A stretch of DNA of 64,000 bases from Thiopseudomonas sp. (GTDB taxonomy: Bacteria; Pseudomonadota; Gammaproteobacteria; Pseudomonadales; Pseudomonadaceae). The first letter of the stretch is position 1. Each line of letters opens with the position of its first letter. Shown piece by piece: positions 1-9,137 of the stretch. The notes beneath the pieces were generated by a model. That model was not told the origin of the DNA. It did no database searches and worked only from the letters and a program-made list of their open reading frames with translations. The stretch is taken from the NCBI GenBank assembly GCA_018384595.1, contig JAHAYO010000018.1, forward strand, positions 62,001 to 126,000. The letters run 5' to 3'. The translations under genes were made by a program, and so were the position numbers.

Positions 1-41
1 CCTTCGGGACTCTTTTTTTATGCCTGCAAAATATCGGGTAC

Positions 42-70
42 AAAAAAGCGCAGCCATGGCTGCGATTTTT
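42..70. terminator. Bidirectional Rho-independent terminator
   Basis: Perfect 7-bp stem CGCAGCC/GGCTGCG with a 2-nt loop, flanked by an A-run on the left and a T-run on the right, so it can work on both strands. On the minus strand it closes the nitroreductase gene. Bases 1-20 end in a further T-run that may be the tail of another terminator cut by the window edge. Confidence 0.75.
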
Positions 71-95
71 GCTGAATACCACCGGCTTGGCGTAT

Positions 96-692
96 TTAAC
101 CAAACACACGAAAGCGCTGGGCGTCGTCCATATAGTCCTTGTCAGCAAACTCTGCTGCGTTGCCGCCAAAGGGCATTTGTGCACTCAGCTGCCAGCTGGC
201 GGGCAGATTCCAAGCGCTATGTACCTGTGCGTCAATCACTGGATTGTAATGTTGCAGGCTGGCACCTATGCCGGCCTCGGCCAGGGCGGTCCAGACCGCA
301 AACTGGGCCATGCCGGCCGCGTTGGCAGAAAACTCTGGAAACTTGTCGGCATAGAGGGCGAATTTTTCTTGCAGGCCGCGAATAACGTCTTGGTCTTCAA
401 AAAACAGGATGGTGCCGGCCCCGGCGGCAAAGCTGGCCATTTTCTTTTCTGTATTGACGAACTGCTCGGCTGGCGTCAGTGGGCGCAGGGCGTCCTTGAC
501 CAGTTGATTCCAGAATTTCTGATGTTCGTCACCAAACAGAATAACCACGCGCGAGCTTTGCGAGTTAAAGGCCGACGGCGCTTCGCGCACCACCGACTTG
601 ATCAGGGTTTCTAGGGCTGCGCGCGGCAGCGGCAGCTGGTCATTCAGGGCGTACTGGGTGCGGCGTTGCTGATAGAGGTTCAGGGCGTGCAT
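96..692 (-). CDS. Nitroreductase-family oxidoreductase
   Basis: A 198-residue cytoplasmic protein of the FMN-dependent nitroreductase fold (NfsB/YdgI-like). Seen: an N-terminal YQQRRTQ segment where the family contacts the FMN phosphate, SAFNSQSSRV near residue 40, a central alanine-rich helix, and a C-terminal FGGNAAE segment followed by an aromatic RVFG tail. Length is normal for a single-domain member. The start is set by an AAGGAG ribosome site 7 bases before ATG. It lies 3 bases after the broken peroxiredoxin gene on the same strand and is probably co-transcribed with it, suggesting a small redox operon. The in vivo substrate cannot be read from sequence; nitroaromatics and quinones are the known in vitro substrates of the family. 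Confidence 0.85.
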   Translation of the reverse strand: MHALNLYQQRRTQYALNDQLPLPRAALETLIKSVVREAPSAFNSQSSRVVILFGDEHQKFWNQLVKDALRPLTPAEQFVNTEKKMASFAAGAGTILFFEDQDVIRGLQEKFALYADKFPEFSANAAGMAQFAVWTALAEAGIGASLQHYNPVIDAQVHSAWNLPASWQLSAQMPFGGNAAEFADKDYMDDAQRFRVFG

Positions 693-695
693 GGG

Positions 696-1269
696 TTACT
701 CCTTGCCTTGAGGGGCGGCATCTTCCTCACGGGCGCGTTTCATCAAACCGCGGGCGAGGAAGAGTTCAAACTGTTCAAAGGGAATGCGATCGCCGGCGTC
801 CTTGCCGTACCAGGTCTGGCTGATTTCGCCAGATTCGTCGATCAGAAAGTCGGCTGGCATCAGATTAGTGGTAAACAGTCCGGCCAGTCCGGTGATTTTT
901 AGATCCTGCAGGGCCGTGGGCAGGCGGCTAAGAATGCCCTTGTACTTGCCCCAGCGCGAGTGGATATTGACGCCGAACGCCTCATAGATAGCGGAGTCGG
1001 AGTCAGCAATCAATGGAAAGGGCGCGGGCGTGCCGCTTCGTACCGTTTGAGTGTATCAGTATCGGCAGGAAATAGCGCAACCACTTGCAGGTCCAAGGCG
1101 TCACGTTCTTTGTGCTTGTAGGTCAGTTCAAAAATACGGAAATTACAGAATGGGCTGTCAGGGTCGCGGAATAAACAAAGCAGGGAGCGTTTGCCGCCGG
1201 TTTCAATGCGCGTGCCGTGCCTGTCGATAAATTCACGAATGGGGGCTTGGCCGGGGCTATGAGTTGCAT
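696..1269 (-). pseudogene. Peroxiredoxin-like (AhpC/TSA superfamily) gene with two frameshifts
   Basis: Joining three frames gives a continuous ~191-residue thioredoxin-fold protein beginning MQLIAPGQAPIREF, with a central RDPDSPFCNFRIFEL active-site-like segment and a C-terminal PLIADSDSAIYEAFG segment. One base is missing in a C4 run (plus-strand GGGG at 1253-1256) and one in the CCC/TTT run near 1013-1022. The summed length, 574 + 2 bases, is an exact codon multiple. ATG at 1269 has an AGGA site 7 bases upstream. The only intact ORF in the track covers the last 105 residues. Both lesions are in homopolymers, so assembly error is as likely as true decay. The family reduces peroxides via a conserved Cys, here the Cys of SPFCN. 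It heads a unit with the nitroreductase gene. Confidence 0.8.
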
Positions 1270-1351
1270 GCGGGAGTCCTGCAAAAACACGGGCAAGAGT
1301 CCTGTTGCGGCTGTCGTCGTAATTACCAAGAAGGCTGCTGGCGTGCTTGTA

Positions 1352-1393
1352 TAAAAAGAAGCCGGCATGGCCATAAAACGAAGACCATGCCGG
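1352..1393 (-). terminator. Rho-independent terminator of the 71-residue ORF
   Basis: Minus-strand 9-bp stem CCGGCATGG/CCATGCCGG followed by CTTCTTTTTAT. It lies directly after the stop of the small membrane protein gene and separates it from the peroxiredoxin/nitroreductase pair. Confidence 0.8.
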
Positions 1394-1405
1394 AAGCGGT
1401 CTTGA

Positions 1406-1621
1406 TTAGGGGTTCTGGTCTGAATTTTTTTCAGATTTTTTGATTTGCTCCAACGCTTCCCAAGCTTTGGCAAACACGAAAGGAATGATGGCAAACGCGA
1501 GGGCAATGGTGGCTGTTGCTGTTTGCTGAGCCGCATCCTTAGCACCACCTAGCCACAGCAGCAGTACGGCCGCTGCAATGCCGCTGCCAACAAGGGTGAC
1601 AATCCAAGTGTTTTTTTGCAT
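1406..1621 (-). CDS. Small two-helix membrane protein, unknown function
   Basis: 71 residues with two hydrophobic segments: about residues 6-26 (IVTLVGSGIAAAVLLLWLGG) and about 36-53 (IALAFAIIPFVFAKAW), joined by a short polar turn. The charged C-terminus (KKSEKNSDQNP) would face the cytoplasm if both termini are inside. AGGA lies 9 bases before ATG, and a dedicated terminator follows, so it is a complete monocistronic unit. I do not recognise a family, and the neighbours do not suggest a role. Confidence 0.65.
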   Translation of the reverse strand: MQKNTWIVTLVGSGIAAAVLLLWLGGAKDAAQQTATATIALAFAIIPFVFAKAWEALEQIKKSEKNSDQNP

Positions 1622-1843
1622 GAGGTTTGGTCCTGTTTAAGTATAAATGTAGTGTGTGGAAAAGGTGGTGCCAATAAAACAATTAAGCGTATGCCTGTCA
1701 AGCGCGGGCGGTTAGACATTTGAGGTAGATCATGCAATCACTGCGCAGTCCGCAGCCCTTACAGGGTGGTGTTGCAAGAGAAAGGTGTTGGCGTTTCGGG
1801 CTAAAATACCGTCTTGTCCATACACCGAAAGAAAGAGGAAACC

Positions 1844-1906
1844 ATGCAGAATACGAAGCCTTGTACAGCGCAAACAGATGGCGGCGAGCGGGGGTTGCAA
1901 CCATGA
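1844..1906 (+). CDS. Possible 20-codon leader ORF coupled to the Nudix gene
   Basis: Starts MQNTKPCTAQ, preceded by a strong AAGAGGA site 5 bases before its ATG, and ends with TGA overlapping the Nudix start as ATGA. The Nudix start itself has only a weak site, so translation of this short ORF could deliver ribosomes to it. The peptide shows no run of one amino acid that would suggest attenuation. It may simply be a fortuitous ORF; the evidence is the ribosome site and the overlap. Confidence 0.35.
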   Translation: MQNTKPCTAQTDGGERGLQP

Positions 1907-2472
1907 ATATGACTGAAACGCGCCTGAGTTCGCAACGCTGCTTTGACGGCAAGATCATTCGTATCTGTCTTGATCAGGTGCGATTGCCGGATGGCAGCCA
2001 AGCCAGTCGTGAGTGCGTGTTGCACCCAGGTGGTGCGGCGGTATTGGCGGTGACGCCGCAGCAACAGGTGGTGCTGGTGCGCCAACATCGCTATGTGTGC
2101 GGCGGTGACCTGTTGGAGCTGCCTGCTGGCAAGCTCGATGGCGACGAGGATCCGGCTGACTGCGCGTTGCGCGAACTGGCCGAAGAAACGCCCTATACCG
2201 CAGGCTCCGTGCAGTTGCTGCATGCGTTTTTCTCGTCGCCGGGTTTTTGTAACGAAAGGATTCACCTGTTCTGGGCGCAAGACGTGCAGGCCAACAGCCA
2301 AGCAAGCCCAGACGAGGGCGAGTTGCTGGAGCTGGTGCTGTTGGATCGTGCCCAGGTGCGCGAGGCGCTAGCCCGCCAGCAGATCGAAGACGGCAAGACG
2401 CTGGTCGCGTTGTATTGGTGGCTGGCGATGGCGTCTGATGACCCGTCCGCCTGTTCCATGGTGGAGGGGTAA
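1903..2472 (+). CDS. nudF: Nudix hydrolase, ADP-ribose pyrophosphatase type
   Basis: 189 residues from ATG at 1903; the longer ORF to 1732 lacks family similarity at its N-terminus. The Nudix box is present around residues 70-92: G-x5-E-x7-REL-AEE, with PAGKLDG and RELAEET visible. The catalytic glutamates of RELAEE are intact. The family hydrolyses ADP-ribose to AMP and ribose 5-phosphate in the cytoplasm. The box departs from consensus at its end: EETPY where EETGY is usual, a Gly-to-Pro change. VLVRQHRY before the box and the FFSSPGF segment after it are typical of the NudF branch. The gene lies upstream of dsbC, 39 bases away, with its own leader. Symbol by family resemblance. Confidence 0.8.
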   Translation: MNMTETRLSSQRCFDGKIIRICLDQVRLPDGSQASRECVLHPGGAAVLAVTPQQQVVLVRQHRYVCGGDLLELPAGKLDGDEDPADCALRELAEETPYTAGSVQLLHAFFSSPGFCNERIHLFWAQDVQANSQASPDEGELLELVLLDRAQVREALARQQIEDGKTLVALYWWLAMASDDPSACSMVEG

Positions 2473-2511
2473 CTGTGCTAGAATCGGCCGCTTTATAAAC
2501 AGTGGCGGGGT

Positions 2512-3255
2512 ATGGCCGACATGGGTGCAAGTCAATGGGGCAAGTTGCTGGCAGGGCTGGTGTTCGGGGCATGTATGAGTGCGCCGGCTATAGCCGCGCC
2601 AGAGGTTATACGCCAGCAGCTCGTACAATTGCAGCCGGACCTGGTGATCGAGCAAATTAGCGCCGTTGAGGGCTCCGGTCTGTATCAGGTGCAGATCAAG
2701 GGCGGCCAGTTTCTTTATACCGATGCCAAAGCCGAATACATCCTACATGGCGAGCTGTACCGCGTGGGCAAGGGCGATGCGGTCAACCTGACCGGTCTGG
2801 CGCGCCAGCAGGTGACCGCTGAACTGATGGCGGGGCTGGATACTAAGGATATGGTGGTGTTTCCCGCCCAAGACAGCAAAGCCTATATCACGGTCTTTAC
2901 CGATGTTGACTGTGGTTTCTGCCAGAAGCTGCACAATGAAGTGCCGCAGCTCAATCAAGCGGGCGTCGAGGTGCGTTATTTGGCTTGGCCGCGTCAGGGG
3001 TTGTCTGGCGCAACCTACGACAGCATGGTTAGCATCTGGTGTGCGGACGACCCACAAACAGCGATGACCCGTGCCAAGCGTCGTCAAGCTGTAACGCCGG
3101 CACAGTGCAAGCACCCTATTGATCGTCAGTACGCGCTGGGGCAACAGCTCGGGCTGTCTGGAACACCGGCCATTGTGCTGGAAAATGGCGAGCTGGTACC
3201 TGGCTATATGCCGGCTGCCCAACTGGTCGCTAAAGCCTTGCAGGCAAAACAATAA
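2512..3255 (+). CDS. dsbC: Thiol:disulfide interchange protein DsbC
   Basis: Periplasmic disulfide isomerase of 247 residues. The N-terminus carries a signal peptide (hydrophobic LLAGLVFGACMSAPAIA, cleavage before APEV), followed by the short dimerisation domain and the thioredoxin-like domain. The active site is CGFC in DVDCGFCQK (E. coli has CGYC), and the cis-proline is in SGTPAIV near the C-terminus. A second cysteine pair (about WCADD and QCKHP) matches the structural disulfide of the family. It repairs wrong disulfides together with DsbD. The gene sits directly before hom-thrC, an order I recall from pseudomonads. ATG 2512 follows GGCGGGG closely; ATG 2521 is an alternative. Confidence 0.93.
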   Translation: MADMGASQWGKLLAGLVFGACMSAPAIAAPEVIRQQLVQLQPDLVIEQISAVEGSGLYQVQIKGGQFLYTDAKAEYILHGELYRVGKGDAVNLTGLARQQVTAELMAGLDTKDMVVFPAQDSKAYITVFTDVDCGFCQKLHNEVPQLNQAGVEVRYLAWPRQGLSGATYDSMVSIWCADDPQTAMTRAKRRQAVTPAQCKHPIDRQYALGQQLGLSGTPAIVLENGELVPGYMPAAQLVAKALQAKQ

Positions 3256-3304
3256 TCATTAGGTGCTCCGCTTGAGCGGGGCCAGAGAAGAGAGGTTGGT
3301 ACGC

Positions 3305-4609
3305 GTGAAATCCGTCAAGGTCGGAATTTGTGGGCTGGGTACTGTCGGTGGCGGTACCTTCAATGTATTGCAGCGCAATGCGGATGAGATTTTCCGCCGC
3401 TGCGGTCGGCGTATCGAGGTGGTGCAGATTGCCGCACGCAGCATCAACCCAAAGTGCGATACCGGCAGTATCGAAATAATTGATGATGCGCTGGCGCTGG
3501 CCCGCAACCCCGATATTGATCTGGTGGTGGAGCTGATTGGCGGCGATGGCATTGCCAAAGAGGTGGTGCTGACTGCCATCGAACACGGCAAGCATGTAGT
3601 AACCGCCAACAAGGCGTTGATTGCCGTACATGGCAACGAGATTTTTGCCCGTGCCAGCGAAAAGGGCGTTAGCGTTGGTTACGAGGCGGCAGTGGCCGGT
3701 GGGATTCCGGTAATCAAGGCGATTCGTGAAGGGCTGGCCGGCAACCGCATCAACTGGCTGGCGGGCATCATCAATGGCACCGGTAACTTTATTCTGACCG
3801 AAATGCGTGAGAAGGGTCGCGCCTTTGATGACGTGCTCAAAGAAGCTCAGGCGCTAGGCTATGCCGAGGCCGATCCGACATTTGACGTAGAAGGCATTGA
3901 TGCCGCCCACAAACTAACCATTCTGGCCTCAATTGCCTTTGGTATCCCCCTGCAATTTGACAAAGCCTATACCGAAGGCATCACCCAGCTCACTACCGAA
4001 GATGTTAATTACGCCGAAGCGCTGGGTTACCGCATCAAACATCTGGGCGTGGCGCGTCGTACCGCTGAAGGTATCGAGCTACGCGTGCATCCGACTCTGA
4101 TTCCAGCCGCGCGCCTGATTGCCAACGTCAATGGCGTAATGAACGCGGTGATGGTCAATGGCGATGCCGTGGGTAGCACTCTATATTACGGCGCTGGTGC
4201 CGGCATGGAGCCAACCGCTTCTGCGGTGGTGGCGGATTTGGTGGATATCGCACGTACACTGGAAACGGCCAGTAATCAGCGTGTGGCGCCGCTGGCCTTC
4301 CAGACTGATGCATTGTCTGATGAGCCAGTGCTGCCTATTGCACAGTGTGAAACCGCTTATTACCTGCGCATTCAGGCCAAGGACCATCCTGGCGTTTTGG
4401 CGCAGGTGGCCAGTATTCTGTCTGAGCGCGGTATCAATATCGAATCCATCATGCAAAAAGAAGCCGAAGGGCAAGATGGTCTGATCCCCATTATTCTGTT
4501 GACACACCGGGTGCAGGAGGCGCGCATGCTTGATGCCATTGCCGCCCTGGAAGCCCTGGAGTCAGTGATTACGCCGGTTGTGCGTATCCGTGTCGAGCAA
4601 CTGGATTAA
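3305..4609 (+). CDS. hom: Homoserine dehydrogenase
   Basis: Catalyses NAD(P)H-dependent reduction of aspartate semialdehyde to homoserine, the branch to threonine and methionine. The GTG start at 3305 gives 434 residues beginning MKSVKVGICGLGTVGGG with the Rossmann GxGxxG, and has AGAGG about 9 bases upstream; the track's upstream start adds an unrelated extension. Seen next: TANKALIA, the substrate-domain GGIPVIK, GIINGTGNFIL and EADPTFDVEGIDAAHK. A C-terminal ACT domain (YYLRIQAKDHPGVLAQV, from about residue 350) is the usual site of threonine feedback. This is the monofunctional form without aspartokinase. thrC follows 21 bases later, so the two form an operon. Confidence 0.96.
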   Translation: MKSVKVGICGLGTVGGGTFNVLQRNADEIFRRCGRRIEVVQIAARSINPKCDTGSIEIIDDALALARNPDIDLVVELIGGDGIAKEVVLTAIEHGKHVVTANKALIAVHGNEIFARASEKGVSVGYEAAVAGGIPVIKAIREGLAGNRINWLAGIINGTGNFILTEMREKGRAFDDVLKEAQALGYAEADPTFDVEGIDAAHKLTILASIAFGIPLQFDKAYTEGITQLTTEDVNYAEALGYRIKHLGVARRTAEGIELRVHPTLIPAARLIANVNGVMNAVMVNGDAVGSTLYYGAGAGMEPTASAVVADLVDIARTLETASNQRVAPLAFQTDALSDEPVLPIAQCETAYYLRIQAKDHPGVLAQVASILSERGINIESIMQKEAEGQDGLIPIILLTHRVQEARMLDAIAALEALESVITPVVRIRVEQLD

Positions 4610-4630
4610 TTTTTACGAAGGCAAAACAAC

Positions 4631-6040
4631 ATGCGTTATATCAGTACCCGCGGCCAGGCACCGGCCCTGAATTTTGAAGATGTGCTGCTGGCCGGTTTGG
4701 CCAGCGATGGTGGTCTTTATGTGCCGGAAAACTTGCCACGTTTTACCGTTGAACAGATGCAATCCTGGGTTGGCCTGCCGTATCACGAGCTGGCGTTTGA
4801 AGTTATGCGCCCCTTTGTGGCCGGCAGTATCAGTGATGCCGATTTCAAAGCAATTCTGAAAGATACCTATGGTGCTTTTGCCCATAGCGCGGTAGCCCCG
4901 CTGCGCCAGATCGACAGTAACGAATGGGTTATGGAGCTGTTCCACGGTCCGACCTTGGCATTTAAAGATTTTGCCCTGCAATTACTGGGGCGCTTGTTGG
5001 ACCATGTGCTGACCAAACGCGGCGAGCGCGTAATAATCATTGGCGCTACTTCCGGCGATACCGGCTCGGCGGCGATTGAAGGCTGCCGCCGCTGTGACAA
5101 TGTGGATATCTTCATCCTGCACCCGCACCAGCGCGTGTCGGAAGTACAGCGCAAGCAGATGACCACGGCCATCAGTGACAACATCCACAACATCGCCATT
5201 GAAGGCAACTTCGACGACTGCCAGGAAATGGTCAAGGCCAGTTTTGCCGATCAGTCCTTCCTCAAGGGCACCCGTCTGGTGGCGGTCAACTCGATCAACT
5301 GGGCGCGCATCATGGCGCAGATCGTGTATTACTTCCATGCCGCCCTACAGCTGGGTGCGCCGCAGCGCTCGGTGTCCTTTTCGGTGCCGACCGGCAACTT
5401 CGGTGACATCTTTGCCGGCTATTTGGCGCGCAACATGGGCTTGCCGGTCAATCAGTTGATTGTTGCCACCAACCGCAATGATATTTTGCACCGCTTTATG
5501 AGCGGCAACCGCTACCACAAGGACGAGCTGCACCCGACCCTATCGCCGTCCATGGACATTATGGTGTCGTCTAACTTCGAGCGTCTGCTGTTTGACATGC
5601 ATGGTCGTAACGGTGCGCTGGTGACCGAGCTGATGGACAATTTCCGTGCTACTGGTCAGTTGTCAGTGGAAGAGGATCGTTGGACCGAGGTGCGCAAGCT
5701 GTTTGACTCTCTGGCTGTGGATGACGAACAGACCTGTGCCACCATTGCCGAGGTGTACGGCCAGTGTGGTGAGATTCTTGATCCACATACGGCTATTGGC
5801 GTGCGTGCTGCGCGTGAATGCCGTCGCAGCCTGAGCGTGCCGATGGTGACCCTGGGGACTGCGCACCCAGTCAAGTTCCCAGAGGCAGTCGAGAAGGCAG
5901 TGTCGGGTGTTGATCCGCAGTTGCCACCGCATATGAGCGATCTGTTTGAGCGTGAAGAGCGCTGTAGCGTGCTGGCCAATGATCTAAAGGCTGTGCAGGA
6001 GTTTGTTAGCCAGCGTGGTAATCGCGGCAAGCCGTTGTAA
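4631..6040 (+). CDS. thrC: Threonine synthase
   Basis: 469 residues, the long (group with E. coli/yeast) form of PLP-dependent threonine synthase, which converts O-phosphohomoserine to threonine. It begins MRYISTRGQAPALNFEDVLLAGLASDGGLYVPE, partly the family signature. The PLP lysine is in HGPTLAFKDFALQ (about residue 107), and GATSGDTGSAA forms the phosphate-binding loop. The C-terminal LGTAHPVKFPEAV segment is also characteristic. It is the last gene of the hom-thrC unit; no thr-type leader attenuator is visible upstream of hom. A large imperfect hairpin (6073-6143) lies beyond the stop but lacks a T-run. Confidence 0.96.
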   Translation: MRYISTRGQAPALNFEDVLLAGLASDGGLYVPENLPRFTVEQMQSWVGLPYHELAFEVMRPFVAGSISDADFKAILKDTYGAFAHSAVAPLRQIDSNEWVMELFHGPTLAFKDFALQLLGRLLDHVLTKRGERVIIIGATSGDTGSAAIEGCRRCDNVDIFILHPHQRVSEVQRKQMTTAISDNIHNIAIEGNFDDCQEMVKASFADQSFLKGTRLVAVNSINWARIMAQIVYYFHAALQLGAPQRSVSFSVPTGNFGDIFAGYLARNMGLPVNQLIVATNRNDILHRFMSGNRYHKDELHPTLSPSMDIMVSSNFERLLFDMHGRNGALVTELMDNFRATGQLSVEEDRWTEVRKLFDSLAVDDEQTCATIAEVYGQCGEILDPHTAIGVRAARECRRSLSVPMVTLGTAHPVKFPEAVEKAVSGVDPQLPPHMSDLFEREERCSVLANDLKAVQEFVSQRGNRGKPL

Positions 6041-6072
6041 CCAGGGTGTTTTGCACTGCGGTTGCTGGCTGT

Positions 6073-6143
6073 GCGGGATATCACAGCAGGCTACGCTGGT
6101 CCGGCCTGCGGCCAAACCGCTAATGCCTGCCGTGATACCCCGC
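6073..6143. repeat. Large imperfect inverted repeat after thrC
   Basis: 19-base arms GCGGGATATCACAGCAGGC and GCCTGCCGTGATACCCCGC pair with two mismatches around a 33-base loop that contains its own GGCC hairpin. There is no T-run, so it is not a classic terminator; it could protect the thrC mRNA end or be a REP-like element. Confidence 0.6.
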
Positions 6144-6270
6144 CCAGCCTGAATCTACCTTGTGCGGCGGGAGGTTTGTGGCCCGCAAGTGGCGGGCTGC
6201 TGTCGCTTGCTGTGGGATGGATTGTGTAGTTAGGCCTAGATAGGGAGCTTAGTTATTACGCACCACCACT

Positions 6271-6293
6271 GTCATTCTGCGCGCAGCGAAGCG
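6271..6293 (+). repeat. Intergenic repeat copy 1
   Basis: GTCATTCTGCGCGCAGCGAAGCG, identical over 23 bases to the copy at 6399-6421. A shorter match, GTCATTCTGC, lies at 6352-6361. It resembles dispersed intergenic palindromic repeats of many bacteria. Confidence 0.7.
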
Positions 6294-6396
6294 GAGACGT
6301 AGAGCTCTTAGTGAGCAAACATTGCTCTGTAGCTAATACGCTTACTGCGTCTGTCATTCTGCATAGATTTTATTCCTCAGCGTCCACGCACTATCT

Positions 6397-6440
6397 CCGT
6401 CATTCTGCGCGCAGCGAAGCGTAGTCGCAGAAAGACGGAG
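6397..6440 (+). repeat. Intergenic repeat copy 2, forming a hairpin
   Basis: Second identical 23-base copy (6399-6421). Here the element is fuller: CCGTCATTCTGCG on the left pairs with CGCAGAAAGACGG on the right with one mismatch, so the unit is a palindromic REP-like element; copy 1 has lost its right arm. Confidence 0.7.
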
Positions 6441-6497
6441 AGCCTCAGTCGTCAGCGAAAGTAGAGTGTGGGGCAATGAAAAGTAAATATCAGGCAC

Positions 6498-6526
6498 AAA
6501 AAAACCGGTCAATTGACCGGTTTTTT
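6498..6526. terminator. Bidirectional terminator beyond rpsT
   Basis: Perfect palindrome AAAAAACCGGTCAATTGACCGG-TTTTTT, with A- and T-runs for both strands; it lies 15 bases after the rpsT stop on the minus strand. Confidence 0.9.
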
Positions 6527-6541
6527 ATAGAACCTGTTGCC

Positions 6542-6811
6542 TTAGGCAGCAGCCAGCGCTTTTAGGTGCTGGTTGAGGCGGCTCTTGTGGCGAGCTGCCT
6601 TGTTCTTGTGAATGATGCCTTTGTCGGCCATACGGTCGATTACCGGAACGGCCTTGGCGTAAGCGTCTTGGGCCTTGGCTAGGTCTTTGGCGTCCAGGGC
6701 CTTGACTACGTTTTTGATATAGGTGCGAACCATAGAGCGCAGGCTGGCATTGTGGCTGTTACGCTTCTCAGCCTGTTTGGCGCGTTTTTTGGCAGAAGGG
6801 CTGTTGGCCAC
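6542..6811 (-). CDS. rpsT: 30S ribosomal protein S20
   Basis: 89 residues, very basic, beginning [13 protein letters not shown], the S20 signature, with the [11 protein letters not shown] end. It binds 16S rRNA early in 30S assembly. The start codon is GTG with GAGGAG 8 bases upstream; E. coli rpsT also uses a non-AUG start (UUG), part of its autogenous translational control, so the weak start here may serve the same purpose. It is a single-gene unit with its own promoter (6862-6890) and terminator. Confidence 0.96.
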   Translation of the reverse strand: MANSPSAKKRAKQAEKRNSHNASLRSMVRTYIKNVVKALDAKDLAKAQDAYAKAVPVIDRMADKGIIHKNKAARHKSRLNQHLKALAAA

Positions 6812-6861
6812 AGTCGAACTCCTCGAATACTTCTACATGAAAGGGAAAAAATGATTTGCGG

Positions 6862-6890
6862 ATTCTGCCGATTGCTGGGGTGAATGTCAA
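6862..6890 (-). promoter_or_regulatory. Sigma-70-type promoter of rpsT
   Basis: On the minus strand, TTGACA, a 17-base spacer and CAGAAT lie about 50 bases before the rpsT start codon. A consensus -35 with correct spacing is what is expected for a ribosomal protein gene. Confidence 0.6.
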
Positions 6891-6999
6891 GGGCCGTATG
6901 TCTTTTGACCGCAGTCAGCCGGCGGTTGGCTGTTTGCTGTGCTGGATGATCATCCTTGCGTGCTGATGGATCATTGTTTTGTGCCCCATGCCTGTCTAG

Positions 7000-9096
<2,097 letters not shown>

Positions 9097-9137
9097 TCGG
9101 TTGCTAGGGCAGGCCGGTCGTCCGGCCTGTTCTGGGA

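Larger units (their letters stand above)
6041..6541. other. 500-base gap with hairpin and repeats, no gene
   Basis: No convincing ORF. It holds, in order, a large imperfect inverted repeat (6073-6143), two copies of a 23-base repeat with a shorter third match (6271-6421), and the terminator beyond rpsT (6498-6526). Confidence 0.7.

Noticed and set aside
1690-1900. TPP riboswitch upstream of the Nudix gene
   Set aside because: The conserved CTGAGA and ACCCTTGAACCTGAT-type segments are missing.
1732-1902. N-terminal extension of the Nudix ORF
   Set aside because: Residues before MNMTETR do not look like a Nudix domain and lie upstream of a better supported leader ORF.
3256-3304. Threonine-operon attenuator or leader peptide before hom
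   Set aside because: Only 49 bases separate dsbC and the GTG start, with no Thr/Ile-rich ORF or terminator.
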